Assembly (NCBI GenBank): GCA_964030475.1
Contig: CAXIPT010000003.1
Location: 11,129,763 to 11,193,762, forward strand
From: Tethya wilhelma
Taxonomy: Eukaryota > Porifera > Demospongiae > Tethyida > Tethyidae
Length of the DNA: 64,000 nt
Direction of reading: 5' to 3'
Part shown: positions 34,901 through 45,999 of the stretch, one piece after another
How the letters are laid out: every line of letters starts with the position of its first letter
How positions within the stretch are numbered: the stretch's first letter is position 1
The notes under the pieces: generated by a model
Told to the model about the DNA's origin: nothing
The model's database searches: none
Seen by the model: only the letters and a program-made list of their open reading frames with translations
Position numbers and translations under genes: made by a program

Positions 34901-37900
34901 TGTAAATCTTTCTTAAGCTTTGCTAGGTATACTTCGACATCTGCTATGTTGCCTGCCAGAGCTTCATCTATTGTGGCATATACTACTTTGTCTCTGGTGG
35001 GTGGGGTCCAGTGTGGCATGTATCCTTGCAGAGTCTCCATAAAGGTCTTGCTATGAGCAGTTGGTGTAAGTGTTACTCTGTTAAGTACACAAACATAGCA
35101 AGCATGTAAGAAAGATTCATAGTAGTAGTTGGCACATGTAGGCTGATTTTCAAAGTCCTTGGTGGTTACTGTACTCCTTGGCTTTGGTGAAATAGCAGAG
35201 TGTACAATTTTTGATATGAATTTATGTACTGTCTCTACTAATGACAAGGGTTTTTGCTGTGGTTTGTTCGTTTCTTCCCGATGTGATACTTGTCCAGTAA
35301 TTAGGTTTAGCATTTTCTTAGCACCCGTTGATGCTCCAGAAAGGCTTTTAGCAAATTTGAGATAAAAATTTAAGTTGTCGATTGTTACTCTCCAAAACCT
35401 TTTGGGGTTTAACTGTAAAATAGGCTTGTATATGCTTGCCCAGTATGAACCATGAGTTCGAATTTGGTCAATACTGCAAATGCATCCCATTGTGTTCAGC
35501 AGTTCAAAACCTTTGTCTCGCAACCCATATGCATAGCACATCAGTCCCAACAATGTTTGGATGAAGGTACAGTTTGGGTTCATAGTGAAGCATAGAAGTG
35601 CAATAATCATCCGTACACGTGACTGACGAAAGTCTTCGTATAGTGTAGAGCACTTTTGTTTGGATGCATTTGTTGACTTTGTGATGGTGTGTATTATTTG
35701 TTCAAGCTGGGGGTCAAAAAATTTATCAACACTCATTGTTTCGTTGATAGTCTGAGTATAGTCATAATTCTTGGTTGTTGGAAATAAAGTTATTTGTTTT
35801 TTTATTAATTTCTGTATGTCTGAAAGGGTAAACGAATTCCTATCTGTTTCCCATTCCTTCTCTTTCAGCTTAAAAATATATTCTATTGAATGTGAGCTAA
35901 ATTTTGTATGATCATATATGGCCTTACCATAGCTTGTGTTGTTATCTGCTGGCATATACACTTTATAATGACTCTTTGTTAAATTATGGAGGTACTTGGA
36001 GAGTGTGTTACATAGCTGTAAATGTTGTGATGAATCAACTTGTAAGTTAATTAAAATGTCTCTATAATCTCTTCTCACTTCCTTTGTAAAAATCAGTCCA
36101 TCTTGTCTAAGTACTGCTAACGCAGAGAGCAATAAGGAGGAGCGGTTAGCTGTCAGTTGGTCTTGTGATTGACAAGCTTTGTTTAAGTGTGCCTCAAATT
36201 GCTCATCATTTACGTAGCACATGTAACATTGATCACATATCCAGTCAAAGAAATGAACCGATCCTAACTCAAGTGAAAAGGCATCACTAATCTGTTGAGG
36301 GTTTGTAGTAATATTGTTTACTAATCTCCAGTTAGAGGAATAGGCTGATTTACATGTTGTGCATTTCCTTGTTGACATAAGCTCATAGATACGACGATAG
36401 TGTGTACGGCATATGTGATTAACTTCATGGCCTATTGCATGCTTTACATTACCAGTAAGTGTTAGGTATTGCTTCCATGTAGATAGACTGTCATCTTTGT
36501 ACCAGTTATCAGGACCCCACTGACTTATTTCATTGCACTCACACACATCACCACAGCAATACATGCAGTGTTTTCTGTTACTTTCCTGTTCATAATATTC
36601 CATCTTAATTTTTGCCCATCTTGGTATGATATTTTCTCTGTGACTGTAATTCCTTACATAATCCTTGTAGCATGGTTCACATATGCAATCATTTTCAGTC
36701 AGGTTGAAGTTAATATTTTCAAATGATGCATATTGTGATAGTAAATGAGCATCTACACCAGCATGTCTGGAATTCTCACCTGGATGAAATTGAAGGAGTT
36801 TAGGATCGCTACCAGATTTCTTCCATATTGCGCATGGTAAGCAGAATGGTCTGTCTGTATGATACTTGTACCCTTTTTTACGCTTCTTAACACTACTGGT
36901 ACCTTCCGCTGTACCACCGTCATGGTTTGATGGTCGCTTTCTGTGATGGTACGCTAAACGTGATGAGGGTTTGTTTGATGGCATTGGGCATCCTGAACCG
37001 TTGCCTGGTAGCAGTGGAAGCATTACTCCAGTCATTGTCTGTGATAGTAGTATCAGCGCCTGTACACAGGTTGCCATGTTCCACTGGAAATTGAAGTATA
37101 ACACTGTATTGTATGTGTATATCGTCATAAAATGTACATGGAAGAAGGTAATATACTATCACTAGTACACAGGAAAATACGCTCATGGAAGTATTTTGCT
37201 ATATTTTGGCTGTGCACTAGATTACCTTCAAGGCAGTTCTGTTGGATAGAGTGTGTTCCTTTGCTGTTTGTTCTGTTGCCGATGTCATCAGCAGGTTGAT
37301 AGTTGGCATTAATGATGTCTTTATAAATAATATTATATTACCTCATATAAATGTTTTTGTTTTTGCTATATATCATTATTAAATTGATATACCAATTATG
37401 TTCCAACTAAGTGGTTCCAAAATTTCAATCAATATCACCACTGAAGTTAAACATGTGACAATGCTATTTGTCCACATTTCTGCAGCCTGTTACAGTCACT
37501 TTCAGTGTATGGAAGAACTACAATTCAAGCAAGAATTTATCATTCCAAGATTATTGTGTAATTTTATTGGTTTATTATTAACAACTTACCAAGGAAGTTG
37601 TGAAAGAAAAGTAGTGACACAATATTAACTACAGAGCAGCTGCGCAGTCGATAGTGTCGCATGTCCGCGCGTTTATTATATAGCCTGGCCACACCCATAC
37701 GTGACGTCACAGAGGTGGTTCAGCTTGAAGATGGTTAATTTTTTAAAACTTTGAGAGTGAGAAATGCGAATCAAGACAGTGATATTCTAACAGCAGTTAA
37801 AGATATTGAAAGACCAAGATATAATGTAACTGATAATCCCAAACTTGTCCTGCTGTGACTTTTCGCATCAAGTTGTCCAGTGAACTGAACATTGAAGAGA

Positions 37901-38487
37901 CAGGACTGTGGCTCAGAGTACATGTGAGAATTGGACTGTCATCCAATATGTAAAGAACACCAAGACTTTTCAATAGTTTCAATACACTCTATTAAGTTAA
38001 AATTATTACATATATGAGTATTTCTGAGAGTATCTGTTCAACTGCCAAGAAGCAATCACCTGAAATAGTTAAAATTTCATGATTTTCAGTGGTTGCTTAT
38101 TCAGTATGATCTTGGGTAGGTTACTAATTTTCTATATAAAAATGTAGCAATGGTTGTGTAGTATAATCACTGAAAATATGAAGACTGGAGCATGTTTCGC
38201 ATCAAGTTGTCCGGTGACCTCTAGTTGGCTCATTCTGAAACTTTCAGCTGAAATCTAGACTCACCACAGACCAACAACCACAGAGGAGCTTGTTTCTGGA
38301 GTATGCAGGGTTTGTTTTATCCTTGTTTAACAATATTTTATAATTTATAAGTGTTGTACATTTACTGAATTGGTATAAGAGTAGTTGGAGTACAGTAACT
38401 AAAATTCAATTTTTCCTCCCGTATATCCCTGTACATTTGATTTACCGGAAGTAATCAGCCACGTAACCCGGGTCTTAGCGTAGACTG
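31958..38487 (-). mobile_element. Academ-like DNA transposon, complete, with TTTG duplication
   Basis: It starts CAGTCTACACTAAGACCCGG and ends with the near-exact complement, ACCCGGGTCTTAGCGTAGACTG. TTTG lies on both sides (31954-31957, 38488-38491), and the paralogous element shows the empty site at about 13487, CTCTTTGTGG. The 4-bp duplication, the CAG termini and a large transposase with a nuclease-like C-terminus fit the Academ superfamily as I know it. The 1.4 kb between the coding start and 38487 is noncoding and may hold an untranslated first exon. Confidence 0.8.
32200..37077 (-). CDS. Academ-like transposase with XPG-type nuclease region
   Basis: A single uninterrupted frame of 1,625 codons from the ATG at 37077. 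I prefer that start to the in-frame ATG at 37128, because an acceptor (TTTCCAG|TGG) sits just before it. The N-terminal 300 residues hold many Cys pairs (CLPCAIW, CICEPCYKDY, CMYCCGDVCEC, CTTC, CDQCYMCY), likely zinc-binding and DNA-recognising. The RNase H-like core shows AGDQQT (near residue 750 counted from 37128), HGDWHMLQL (near 781) and MDEAHESV (near 961), candidate D, D and E. The C-terminal third has SSDTDTWVYG (near 1370) and LTGCDYVSSF (near 1436), which resemble the acidic-loop and GCDY motifs of XPG/FEN1 nucleases. No stop or frameshift is present, so the copy may be young. Expected to act in the nucleus on its own termini. Confidence 0.75.
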   Translation of the reverse strand: MATCVQALILLSQTMTGVMLPLLPGNGSGCPMPSNKPSSRLAYHHRKRPSNHDGGTAEGTSSVKKRKKGYKYHTDRPFCLPCAIWKKSGSDPKLLQFHPGENSRHAGVDAHLLSQYASFENINFNLTENDCICEPCYKDYVRNYSHRENIIPRWAKIKMEYYEQESNRKHCMYCCGDVCECNEISQWGPDNWYKDDSLSTWKQYLTLTGNVKHAIGHEVNHICRTHYRRIYELMSTRKCTTCKSAYSSNWRLVNNITTNPQQISDAFSLELGSVHFFDWICDQCYMCYVNDEQFEAHLNKACQSQDQLTANRSSLLLSALAVLRQDGLIFTKEVRRDYRDILINLQVDSSQHLQLCNTLSKYLHNLTKSHYKVYMPADNNTSYGKAIYDHTKFSSHSIEYIFKLKEKEWETDRNSFTLSDIQKLIKKQITLFPTTKNYDYTQTINETMSVDKFFDPQLEQIIHTITKSTNASKQKCSTLYEDFRQSRVRMIIALLCFTMNPNCTFIQTLLGLMCYAYGLRDKGFELLNTMGCICSIDQIRTHGSYWASIYKPILQLNPKRFWRVTIDNLNFYLKFAKSLSGASTGAKKMLNLITGQVSHREETNKPQQKPLSLVETVHKFISKIVHSAISPKPRSTVTTKDFENQPTCANYYYESFLHACYVCVLNRVTLTPTAHSKTFMETLQGYMPHWTPPTRDKVVYATIDEALAGNIADVEVYLAKLKKDLHIGDEGYPNKVAMAGDQQTYEIMKQLQRKYPGQYSWMIVLHGDWHMLQLTAEILRDILWDGGLKQLSHDCGHKKLPTQWQEIHMLLLALHETLFRKAILAYSELHEPGLNTYSDFTKWFHGITLESNKDQTGRFWASTMQFLTAYVGYYFSVRSGNWLLRNSCLRSLLPIIFAYNHNKYEAMCCSAIMDMLTLPDDILEAFLDGEWTVSIQGRPFHNLAMDEAHESVINLRLKTITSRPSHFRTVELLNFMSYLDKVVKGFESLIYQNKQKEPAEQRKRFICQRTTRMINSMQDVQLFNDTSTRPLSNILCSEHKLDSNNVQDLLSISRVGSERICSYVEEYVLPLPSSQKKRRKRTRKLETFTHKTSTAREGKKRENELMNIAKNAMSILQSHGITAQTSPYPLAIADIHGNMRSSQKSKFLNSLSTCLDFNQAVYLQASCPILLTPPHDLSVIIDLLYFLHMPLPPSVNTFNDYFQLLWQQTVTKYVFHHHASVIYIVIDKPAFLPPPRSIVHNARAKSHRGSTVEPVVTGDSEIQHGNAYSASLANSQSFKADLINYVTMKFHHQGIVSTRDFNFSLVIDSPSLTSVTTVQRGNSHTSCANEHGEADYAIWHHCINAPSNNCLIVSSDTDTWVYGLGLCETRQLDGKQVYVQRGNNDSFINIHEATSLIAHHPILSTLSFPVLSLVALYVLTGCDYVSSFYRCTKTKFLETLIANMEFVCPDGSFLTMVSGEFQEIDEGAWIRLVTTVYFSKFKAFFRSKSASYIFNLITNHPESSEAQRMLSSINFSTSFHSPVYVWHEFILKVGYHTPKVTKLHELKLIPSLRALSLHCKRANYILKLCLSVPSVQSPFLHSFEQFGWHTAQNGEVNITWDDGNSLELDAEQEIDSATDDSSGEE

Positions 38488-39209
38488 TTTGTGGCAGCTG
38501 TCTCTAAGATTGAAAAATGACTTCTGAGCATGCGCAAAACAGAATGATGTCATAGTATTTACGTTGGGCTTTAATTGGAATAAATCTGAGTTTTGTGTTG
38601 TTTTGGGCTGTGGGAGCTGAAAATCTCTTGAAAGGAGTTTGTCTTTCGGTCCTGGTTGGAAAAGAATGATGTAGAAGCTTCTTAGGATCTTGCTAGGTAT
38701 TCATTGTATTGCCTTTTTACCAGAAGTCATCTTGTTTGGCCAATGAGTCATAAAATGAATACACAATCGAATGCTTTGATTACTGAACAGCTATTATAGC
38801 CTAAAGTGTGTCCTAACAGAGAAGATAATGCCTAAATTGCTTGTTTGGATTTAGCACAGTTGTTGAGCTAAAGTAACACTGCAGTGTGTGTGATTAACAT
38901 AGATCTCTGAGTTAAAATTACACACTAGACGTTTACTCGTGTGTCAATTTTGTCAAATGTGTCATTTTGACACACCTTTAGGCATTTGACACACCATTTA
39001 TAGCTAAGTGTGCTATTTTAACACACTTTTTTACATTTGACACATGAGTAAGAAATGAACACATGTCATTTTGACACATCCGTTTTTACTGTGTATGTAG
39101 CAAATATTTGAGGTCATAGCTATGTTAACCTAGCTGTGTGTATAATGATCAGTATTATACACAATCATAATAATATTACTGCCTGCACATACATGATATT
39201 GTGTATGCC

Positions 39210-41118
39210 TTACAGATAAAAATAAACAGTGTCGTATACCTTTTGCTTGTTCAAGATCTCTATTTTGGTAGAATCAACATAATCATATTCAAACATGTCT
39301 TCTGGGTTATCATACACTGGTTGAGCAATTGAACGATCATCGGATGCTATGTATGGAAAGTAAAGAGCACTATATATAAATATTTCTTCTTTAATTACGT
39401 TAATTGTCCTCATGTAGTATGGATAACCTTGCAATTGTCCAATTCCATATGCTGGATTTTTCTCAGCTGTTTCTGCATCTGTATCTGTGTGATTCTCCTT
39501 TAAGTTACAACTAGGAGATCTACTAGGTCTACACTTCACCATATTTTTTCCTTTCCAGGCAATTATTACAATCACTAGAGAAACTAAACTTATGACTACA
39601 ATCAAAGATAGAAGAGCTACAGAAACAATCAACCCCAGGCTGCTCTCTTTCTCAGCTGTTGAGGTTCCCTCCTGATCAGTCACCATTCTTGAACTACTAC
39701 CTTGTGTAGTCATCTGGCTTCTTTCTGTGGTGACTGTATTTGAGGTTTCCTCTAAAGAAATATATAGAGCTTCCTTACTCACACACATGGAATAATTTTA
39801 TCATTGTAGTCTATAATAGCTGACATTACATATCATTGATATCCAAAACATGCACACACACACACACACATGCACATAGTACTGCTAACTGCATGACCAT
39901 ACCTTCACAATTTTTTCCAGAAAAGCCTTCTCTACAAATGCACTCATATGAATTTCCTTTTTCCAAACACAGCCTATTTTGCCCACAATCCACAGCAACA
40001 CAGTTGTTGATTTCAAGCTCACATTCTGTTCCATTGAAACCAGACTCACATTCACAAGAGTAGTTCAAGTTATCATTACCGTCCACAATAGTACAATTTC
40101 CATGTCCACTGCATTCGATCCCAGCACAGTAGTTGATTTCAGTTTCACAGAACTCGCCAGTGTATTCTGGCTGACACAAACATGAAAAAGCATTAATATG
40201 GTCTACACACTGGCCATTTCCATTACAGTTAACTCCTTCACAATCGTCAATGTTAGTCTGACAGAAATCTCCAGTGAAGCCTAGGTCACAGGGACAAGAA
40301 CTTTCATTACAAATCTGTGTACAGTCAGATCCATAGTAGTTCTCTGCACATACCACTCTGAAACTCAGCTCAACTTGTGTGTTGTTGAATCTCCCAGTGT
40401 AAGTGGTATGACTGATTGATGTTCCAACTGAAATGTCAATATCAATAGCTAGTGTGTCAATCAAATCATCAGGATCATCTTCATCAAAGTCTCTGTCCTT
40501 GAACTCAATGTAGAACTGGGTACCAACCTGCAATTAAACAATAATAACCAGTTTTAACCATTAGATACTAATAGTACATTGATATCAGTACTTAGTCTAA
40601 CTACTAGAAAATTGTGTACCCATTGATATCCTCTAAAAATGACTGGATTCATTTGTAGTCCAAGCACAACATTACTACTAAAAGCTAATCCATCAGTGTT
40701 CGGAACTGTATTATTCATTCGGTTTATCTCCATTGCTGGACATCCACGACTATCACTGGGAGTGTTTAGCAATCGACCATGACAGAAGGTGAAGTACATG
40801 TCACACTGTCTTGAACTACACTCTTCTCCAGCTGTAGTGCTGATATCACAGCATCCACCACTGACTGTGGTGCCATTGGAGAGATGACACTCTTGGCATC
40901 GCTGGTTGGGGTTGTCAAAACGAAAGAATTTTACTTCTAATTCATAGTCACCATTCACATTGACTGAGAGTAGAATTAAAGCCAATACCTTTGATCAAGA
41001 TTTCAAAAAACAAGTTAGTGGTCAAGCATCCCACTTATATTCACAAATATACAGTGAGTAAGAAACTTACTAGACTTAGAACTTCTAACAGAAAGGACCA
41101 TAACTGTAAGTTTTTCAT
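39210..41118 (-). CDS. Delta-like membrane ligand with degenerate DSL and three EGF repeats
   Basis: Exons 41118-41071, 40988-40620, 40527-39903 and 39751-39210 join in frame to 527 aa. The signal peptide is split by the first intron (MKNLQLWSFLLEVLSL, then VLALILLSVNVNG). A Cys-rich N-terminal region with the LEVKFF/GCC/MYFTFC pattern resembles the MNNL domain of Notch ligands. FRVVCAENYYGSDCTQIC resembles the start of a DSL domain, but the rest is shortened and runs into CPCDLGFTGDFC. Three EGF modules follow (DDCEGVNC, NYCAGIECSG, NNCVAVDCG). A Ser/Thr-rich stalk, one membrane helix (LIVSVALLSLIVVISL) and a cytosolic tail of about 120 aa with several Tyr complete it. The likely role is a cell-surface ligand in Notch-type signalling. 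An EGF adhesion protein is the alternative. Confidence 0.75.
39855..39880. repeat. CA microsatellite in the last intron of the Delta-like gene
   Basis: A CACACA run of about 22 bp. It makes the apparent exon extension beyond 39903 spurious. Confidence 0.8.
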
Positions 41119-41345
41119 GTTTGTATTATGCACACTAGCTAAATATTATTGAACACCCGCTTCACACGTAATTTTCAGGTTATATACTGACCAAAAGTAT
41201 GATAAAAGATAAGCGTTATCCTGGCACCATAGAATACGATAGTACAGACCGTATAATAGACTCTTTCTTATTGATAGTACTTCGCTAGTAATATTGAAAC
41301 CAGAGGATACTGTGGCTAGCCCCTCCTACCATCTAGTGTCGTATA
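41119..41345. other. Promoter-side region of the Delta-like gene
   Basis: Only about 230 bp separate the ATG from a MITE. No clear core promoter element is seen. Confidence 0.4.
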
Positions 41346-41598
41346 TTATACGTACGGTAGTACGTATAGTAGGAATGGGCCGAATGTCCCATAGACACAA
41401 TACAAAATGTTTATGAACATAAAATCCATCAAACAAAATTAAGCCTTCAAACTTGCTCAGAGGCTCTAACTGACAGATTACCAATCGCAATCAAGGCCTA
41501 AAATTCACAGAAATTTTCCTTAGCACTCGTAGAGAGAGCTAGTGGGAAGCCACAACAGTGCCATTTTGTTCTCCTAACGTACGTACGTACCTTCTGAC
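41346..41598 (+). mobile_element. MITE family A, left half
   Basis: It starts ATTATACGTACGGTAGTACG and stops at CCTTCTGAC, where the MULE terminus begins. The missing right half of this same MITE appears at 29301. Confidence 0.8.
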
Positions 41599-41816
41599 AC
41601 GTGGCGTTAAATGCAGGAATGATTCCAATGACCTTTGACCTTTAAACGACCTTTGACCCGGGCACATTCCTGTACTCAGCTGGCTGTATAGGTGTGGCTA
41701 AATGCAGGAATGTTTCCACTATATTGCGCATGCGTTAATTCCACGTGGCTTGCTCTTTAAAAGACCCGGTAAAAGCGCGCGATGGTTCTACTTGTGTACA
41801 CTTGACTACCACAAAA

Positions 41817-44800
41817 ATGAAGATAGTGGGGCTTAAGAATCTGGGCAATACTTGCTACTTAAATTCTGTGCTACAGTGTCTCTTCAACATCACAAGTATT
41901 CGAGATGTGATTATAAACAATGGGTCGGAAGTCAATCACAGTCAGTAAAATAGTACTAGCTATTGACAAAAGACAAAATCAGTGAAAAATAAGTAAACAA
42001 TGAATTGCAGAACATAGTCAGAAGGTCCTCTGTCTTCTGTGTTCACTGGAAAGCTTGTACAGCGAGTACGTGAAGCCAGAAGCATCAGTGATTAGCCCAG
42101 TGGCAGTCTTGTCTGATCTGAAAGGTACAAAACAGAAAGTATACCATAAAATTTATAGAGGTACCAATCTACACAATCATGAATGCAGACATACTTCCAA
42201 ACTGGAAATTCAACAGGCAAGAGGATGCACATGAAACATTGCTGGCAATCTTAAATCATCTAATTGAAGAGATTGGGACAAACAATGGGTACAATGCACT
42301 AACCTAGTACAAAATGGCATAAATTTAATATACACATATAATAATTGTACATGTGTGACAGTGTCCACACTTTACAGAAATCATTTTGTCATGAAATATT
42401 AATTTTATTGACCATACAGAATGGTGAAAACTCTGGAAGAAATCTGTGGGCTCAATGTTAAGACTGAAGGTATACAGTGTAACTGTGTATCTGCTAGTGA
42501 TAATTGTTAGTTATAATTTGCAGTGTTGTGTACCTCATGTAAATGCATCCATACTCGAATGGAAATGGCTACACATATCCAACTGGACATCAAGGTAATA
42601 GATATAACGAATCATGAAATCATACGTATGGTAGTACGTATAGTAGGAATGGGCCGACTGTCCCATAGACACAATACAAAATGTTGATCACTATAAAAGT
42701 CTAGTCAAACAAAATTAAACCTTCAAAGTTGCTCAGAGGCTCTTACTGACAGATTATCAACTGCATGCAAGGCCTAAAACTCACAAAATCTTTTCTCAAC
42801 ACTCGTAGAGAGCGCTAGTGAGAAGCCACCATAGTGTCATTTTTGTTCTCCTAACTTACGTACGTACTTCCTAACTGACTTACTTGAAAAGGATTTCCAG
42901 AGAACCAGAATGTGTTGAGCCAACTTTGACAGCACAAAGTAAGTTCTTTTCATGGGTACTACATTCTTTGATACTCGTTTTCATCATAAATAGGCCTAAA
43001 CAAAAACTAGAAAGACTTGAAACTTAGTGTATAAATTCATGTACTACAATGCAGCCATCTTTGAGGGTAGAGTTCAAAGGTCATTCATTCACGTGGCATT
43101 ATTATGCGCATGCACACTAGCCTCCAGCCTAATGAAGTGCATGTAGCTGCCACTCAAGCTTTTTGTAGGGACTAACCAGTCTCTGATAGTGTTTCCACAT
43201 GCACTGTAGTGTTGAAAAAAGTGAATGAACAAGTAGTAAAAATTTCAAAAAAATAAGTAGTGTAGGAATGGGCAGTGCGGTAAAAAGTATTGGAACAAGG
43301 CACGGTCTCAGTTTCGGCACATGACTACTTCATTTTTATACCCAACTTTTGTCCAGCAGTCCAGTTTAAGTTATATACCTGTTTGTTATGGTTTACTCCA
43401 TTGCTTAGCCAAGTGATTATAGTTACTGTAGAAATTGAACCAATGCATGCAATAAGCTATACGTATACGGTACTATCAGTGTACAGATTATTGCAACAGG
43501 ACACTGAAAAATCCATATGAGGGATCAAGAATAAAAATAAAGTAGTCATGTGCTGAAACTGAGACCGTGCCTTGTTCCAATACTTTTTACCGCACTGCCC
43601 ATTCCTACACTACTTATTTTTTTGAAATTTTTACTACTTGTAACAATTATAAATATGTGCTAAATAGGGTCAGAGTGTAGTTGACTGTTTAGGAAAATCA
43701 TTTGCTACTGAAATACTTACTGGTGAAAACCAGTACAGTTGCAACAGGTAAAAAATGATGTACTATAATAAACCACAGTACTTTTCTAACATGTTTTGAA
43801 CTGACCAATCATCTAGCTGTCAACAATTCTCTGATGCAACCATTACATCTTCTGTGAGCTCGGCTTCAGACGTAGTCATTTTCCAGCTTAAGAGGTATAA
43901 ACTACACACATTTCAGAATTACATGCTGGTATTTTTTTCCTCATCAAAATCGTGATTGCATATGACATTGTACTAGATTCAACTATTTTGGAGGCTCCTT
44001 TTTTAAGAATGATGTGCAGATCAGTTACCCCGAAGACTTGGTATTGTGTAAGGTAAATACATTGTGACAAGAATTTAAGCACATAACCTGTATTCATAGA
44101 TCAAACTTAAACATAAATTATAGAAGAAGTATTCACTATGGGGATATATTTGTCACATGGGGACATCTCTACAATCAGGACACTATATCACATATCTACT
44201 CTCATATGATGACTCACAATGGTATCAAGTTGATGATCACGAGGTAATACATCCACATTATGTACTATGCAAATTTTTCAGTGATAATAGTAATTAAATA
44301 TAGGTGAAGCACATATCAAAAGATGAAGCCCTAAATCAAAAGCCGTACCTGCTTTTCTATGAAAGGAATATCAGTGTCCAAGTACGTAAGCATCAGGCAT
44401 TGAGGCATTGCAATTAGTAAACATTCATAATTATAGATTATCATACAATTTGTCGAGTATATATATGAGGGCTTGAAAATCATAACACATTATTTCGATG
44501 TCATTTTTTATATGCAAATACATAGAATGGGAGTAAGTTAGCAGATACAAAGTGTCCTGCAGTCCAACAGTCGGTACCATCACAACCCAGTCTAACCAAA
44601 ACCCAAGGTCTAGAAAGAGATCTAATGAGGGCTATGCTTGAACCATCTGTTAACTCCGATCAACTACATAGCTTGGCTCAACAATTATACAGTGAGTACT
44701 TTAGTGGGAAACGTGCTACAATTTCTCAGCAACCCTTGGAAAACTGTCCTGATTGCTTACCAACAGCTACTGGTAAGAAATCATGCAATCTCGTAAATAT

Positions 44801-45967
44801 GAATGTGCATGCACATATGAAGATATATGCATATAAAACGAAATACAGTATCACATGGAGCAACAATCCATACATATATAGATATCAAGAACTGCATGCA
44901 GAGGTTATGCTGCAAAGATGAGACTCATTTTATCGACATAACACTTCCAGAAACAGTCTTTAACAGAAAGCAGAGGTACACATTGAAAATGGAGCACCTA
45001 AGATGTCTTGGTCAAAAAAGCTTCTACCATAACACTGATTTTTTATGGCTCAATGATTTGGTACATACTTTATTATAGTATACATTCATGAGTGCACTTT
45101 CACACTTCACATTGTGACAAAGATTCCAATTTTAACAGGTTGTAAATGCATACTCAGTACTGATATCAACTGCTTGTAAGGTATGTATCATTAAATCAAA
45201 AAAAAATTAATAGTGAATAAATTGTACGTCTAGCTGCATCCATCATTATATATACTTATAATACAGAAGAGGGTATACCCAATAGACAGTTTGGTAATTG
45301 CAAACATGAAGGAAACCTACTACAAAAAGGTACATATAGTCACCTAATCTACTGTGACTCATGCAAACAGCTTTATTTACAGGACAAGATGTTTCAATTC
45401 GACTACTGGATAGCACCAATACATTTGGGAGTTCACTGGGCAATGCTGGTAGTCAATTTAGCTTGAGCATTTTGTAGTCTTGTGCCACAATATACACAAA
45501 TACATTTTAGTACAAAAATTATGTCACATTTTCCCTAGGTTATTGACCACAATAACAAAGTAATACACTTCAGTGACTCTATGGACTGTGAAAAGGGACT
45601 ATTGCGGATTAAAAGAGTTTTGTGAGTTTTATGACAGTTATAATACATGTACATGTGGACGACCCAATTCTCACTTTTTAGAGTGTTCATGGCTAAGCGA
45701 TTCCAAATGGAGACAGGGAAATCATTTATCTGGGACAACTGGAGGATGAAATTAAGATATGTATGTATATCTCACACACTTGCACACAGATCGGTGTAGA
45801 GTCAAATTATTAAATTATGCTTATTAGGATTTTCCTAAACAAGAAAACACATATGACTGTGGAATCTTTGCAGTAAAGGTCAGCACACATACTATACTAA
45901 TTCAGTTACAGTAGTAAGTGTCATACACATGGCACATGCACACATGCACACATACACACACACGCAC

Positions 45968-45999
<32 letters not shown>

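Larger units (their letters stand above)
30939..39093. mobile_element. CACAGTAAAAAC-ended element, copy 2, split by later insertions
   Basis: The left part is 30939-31957 and the right part 38488-39093. Together they match the 1.35 kb copy at 12749-14093 almost throughout. TA lies directly outside both ends. It carries a 281 bp MITE (31525-31805) and the 6.5 kb Academ-like element (31958-38487), so it predates both. Confidence 0.85.

Noticed and set aside
32200..37128. Host gene interpretation of the 1.6 k-codon frame
   Set aside because: It lies inside perfect terminal repeats with a target duplication, and the empty site is visible in a paralogous repeat.
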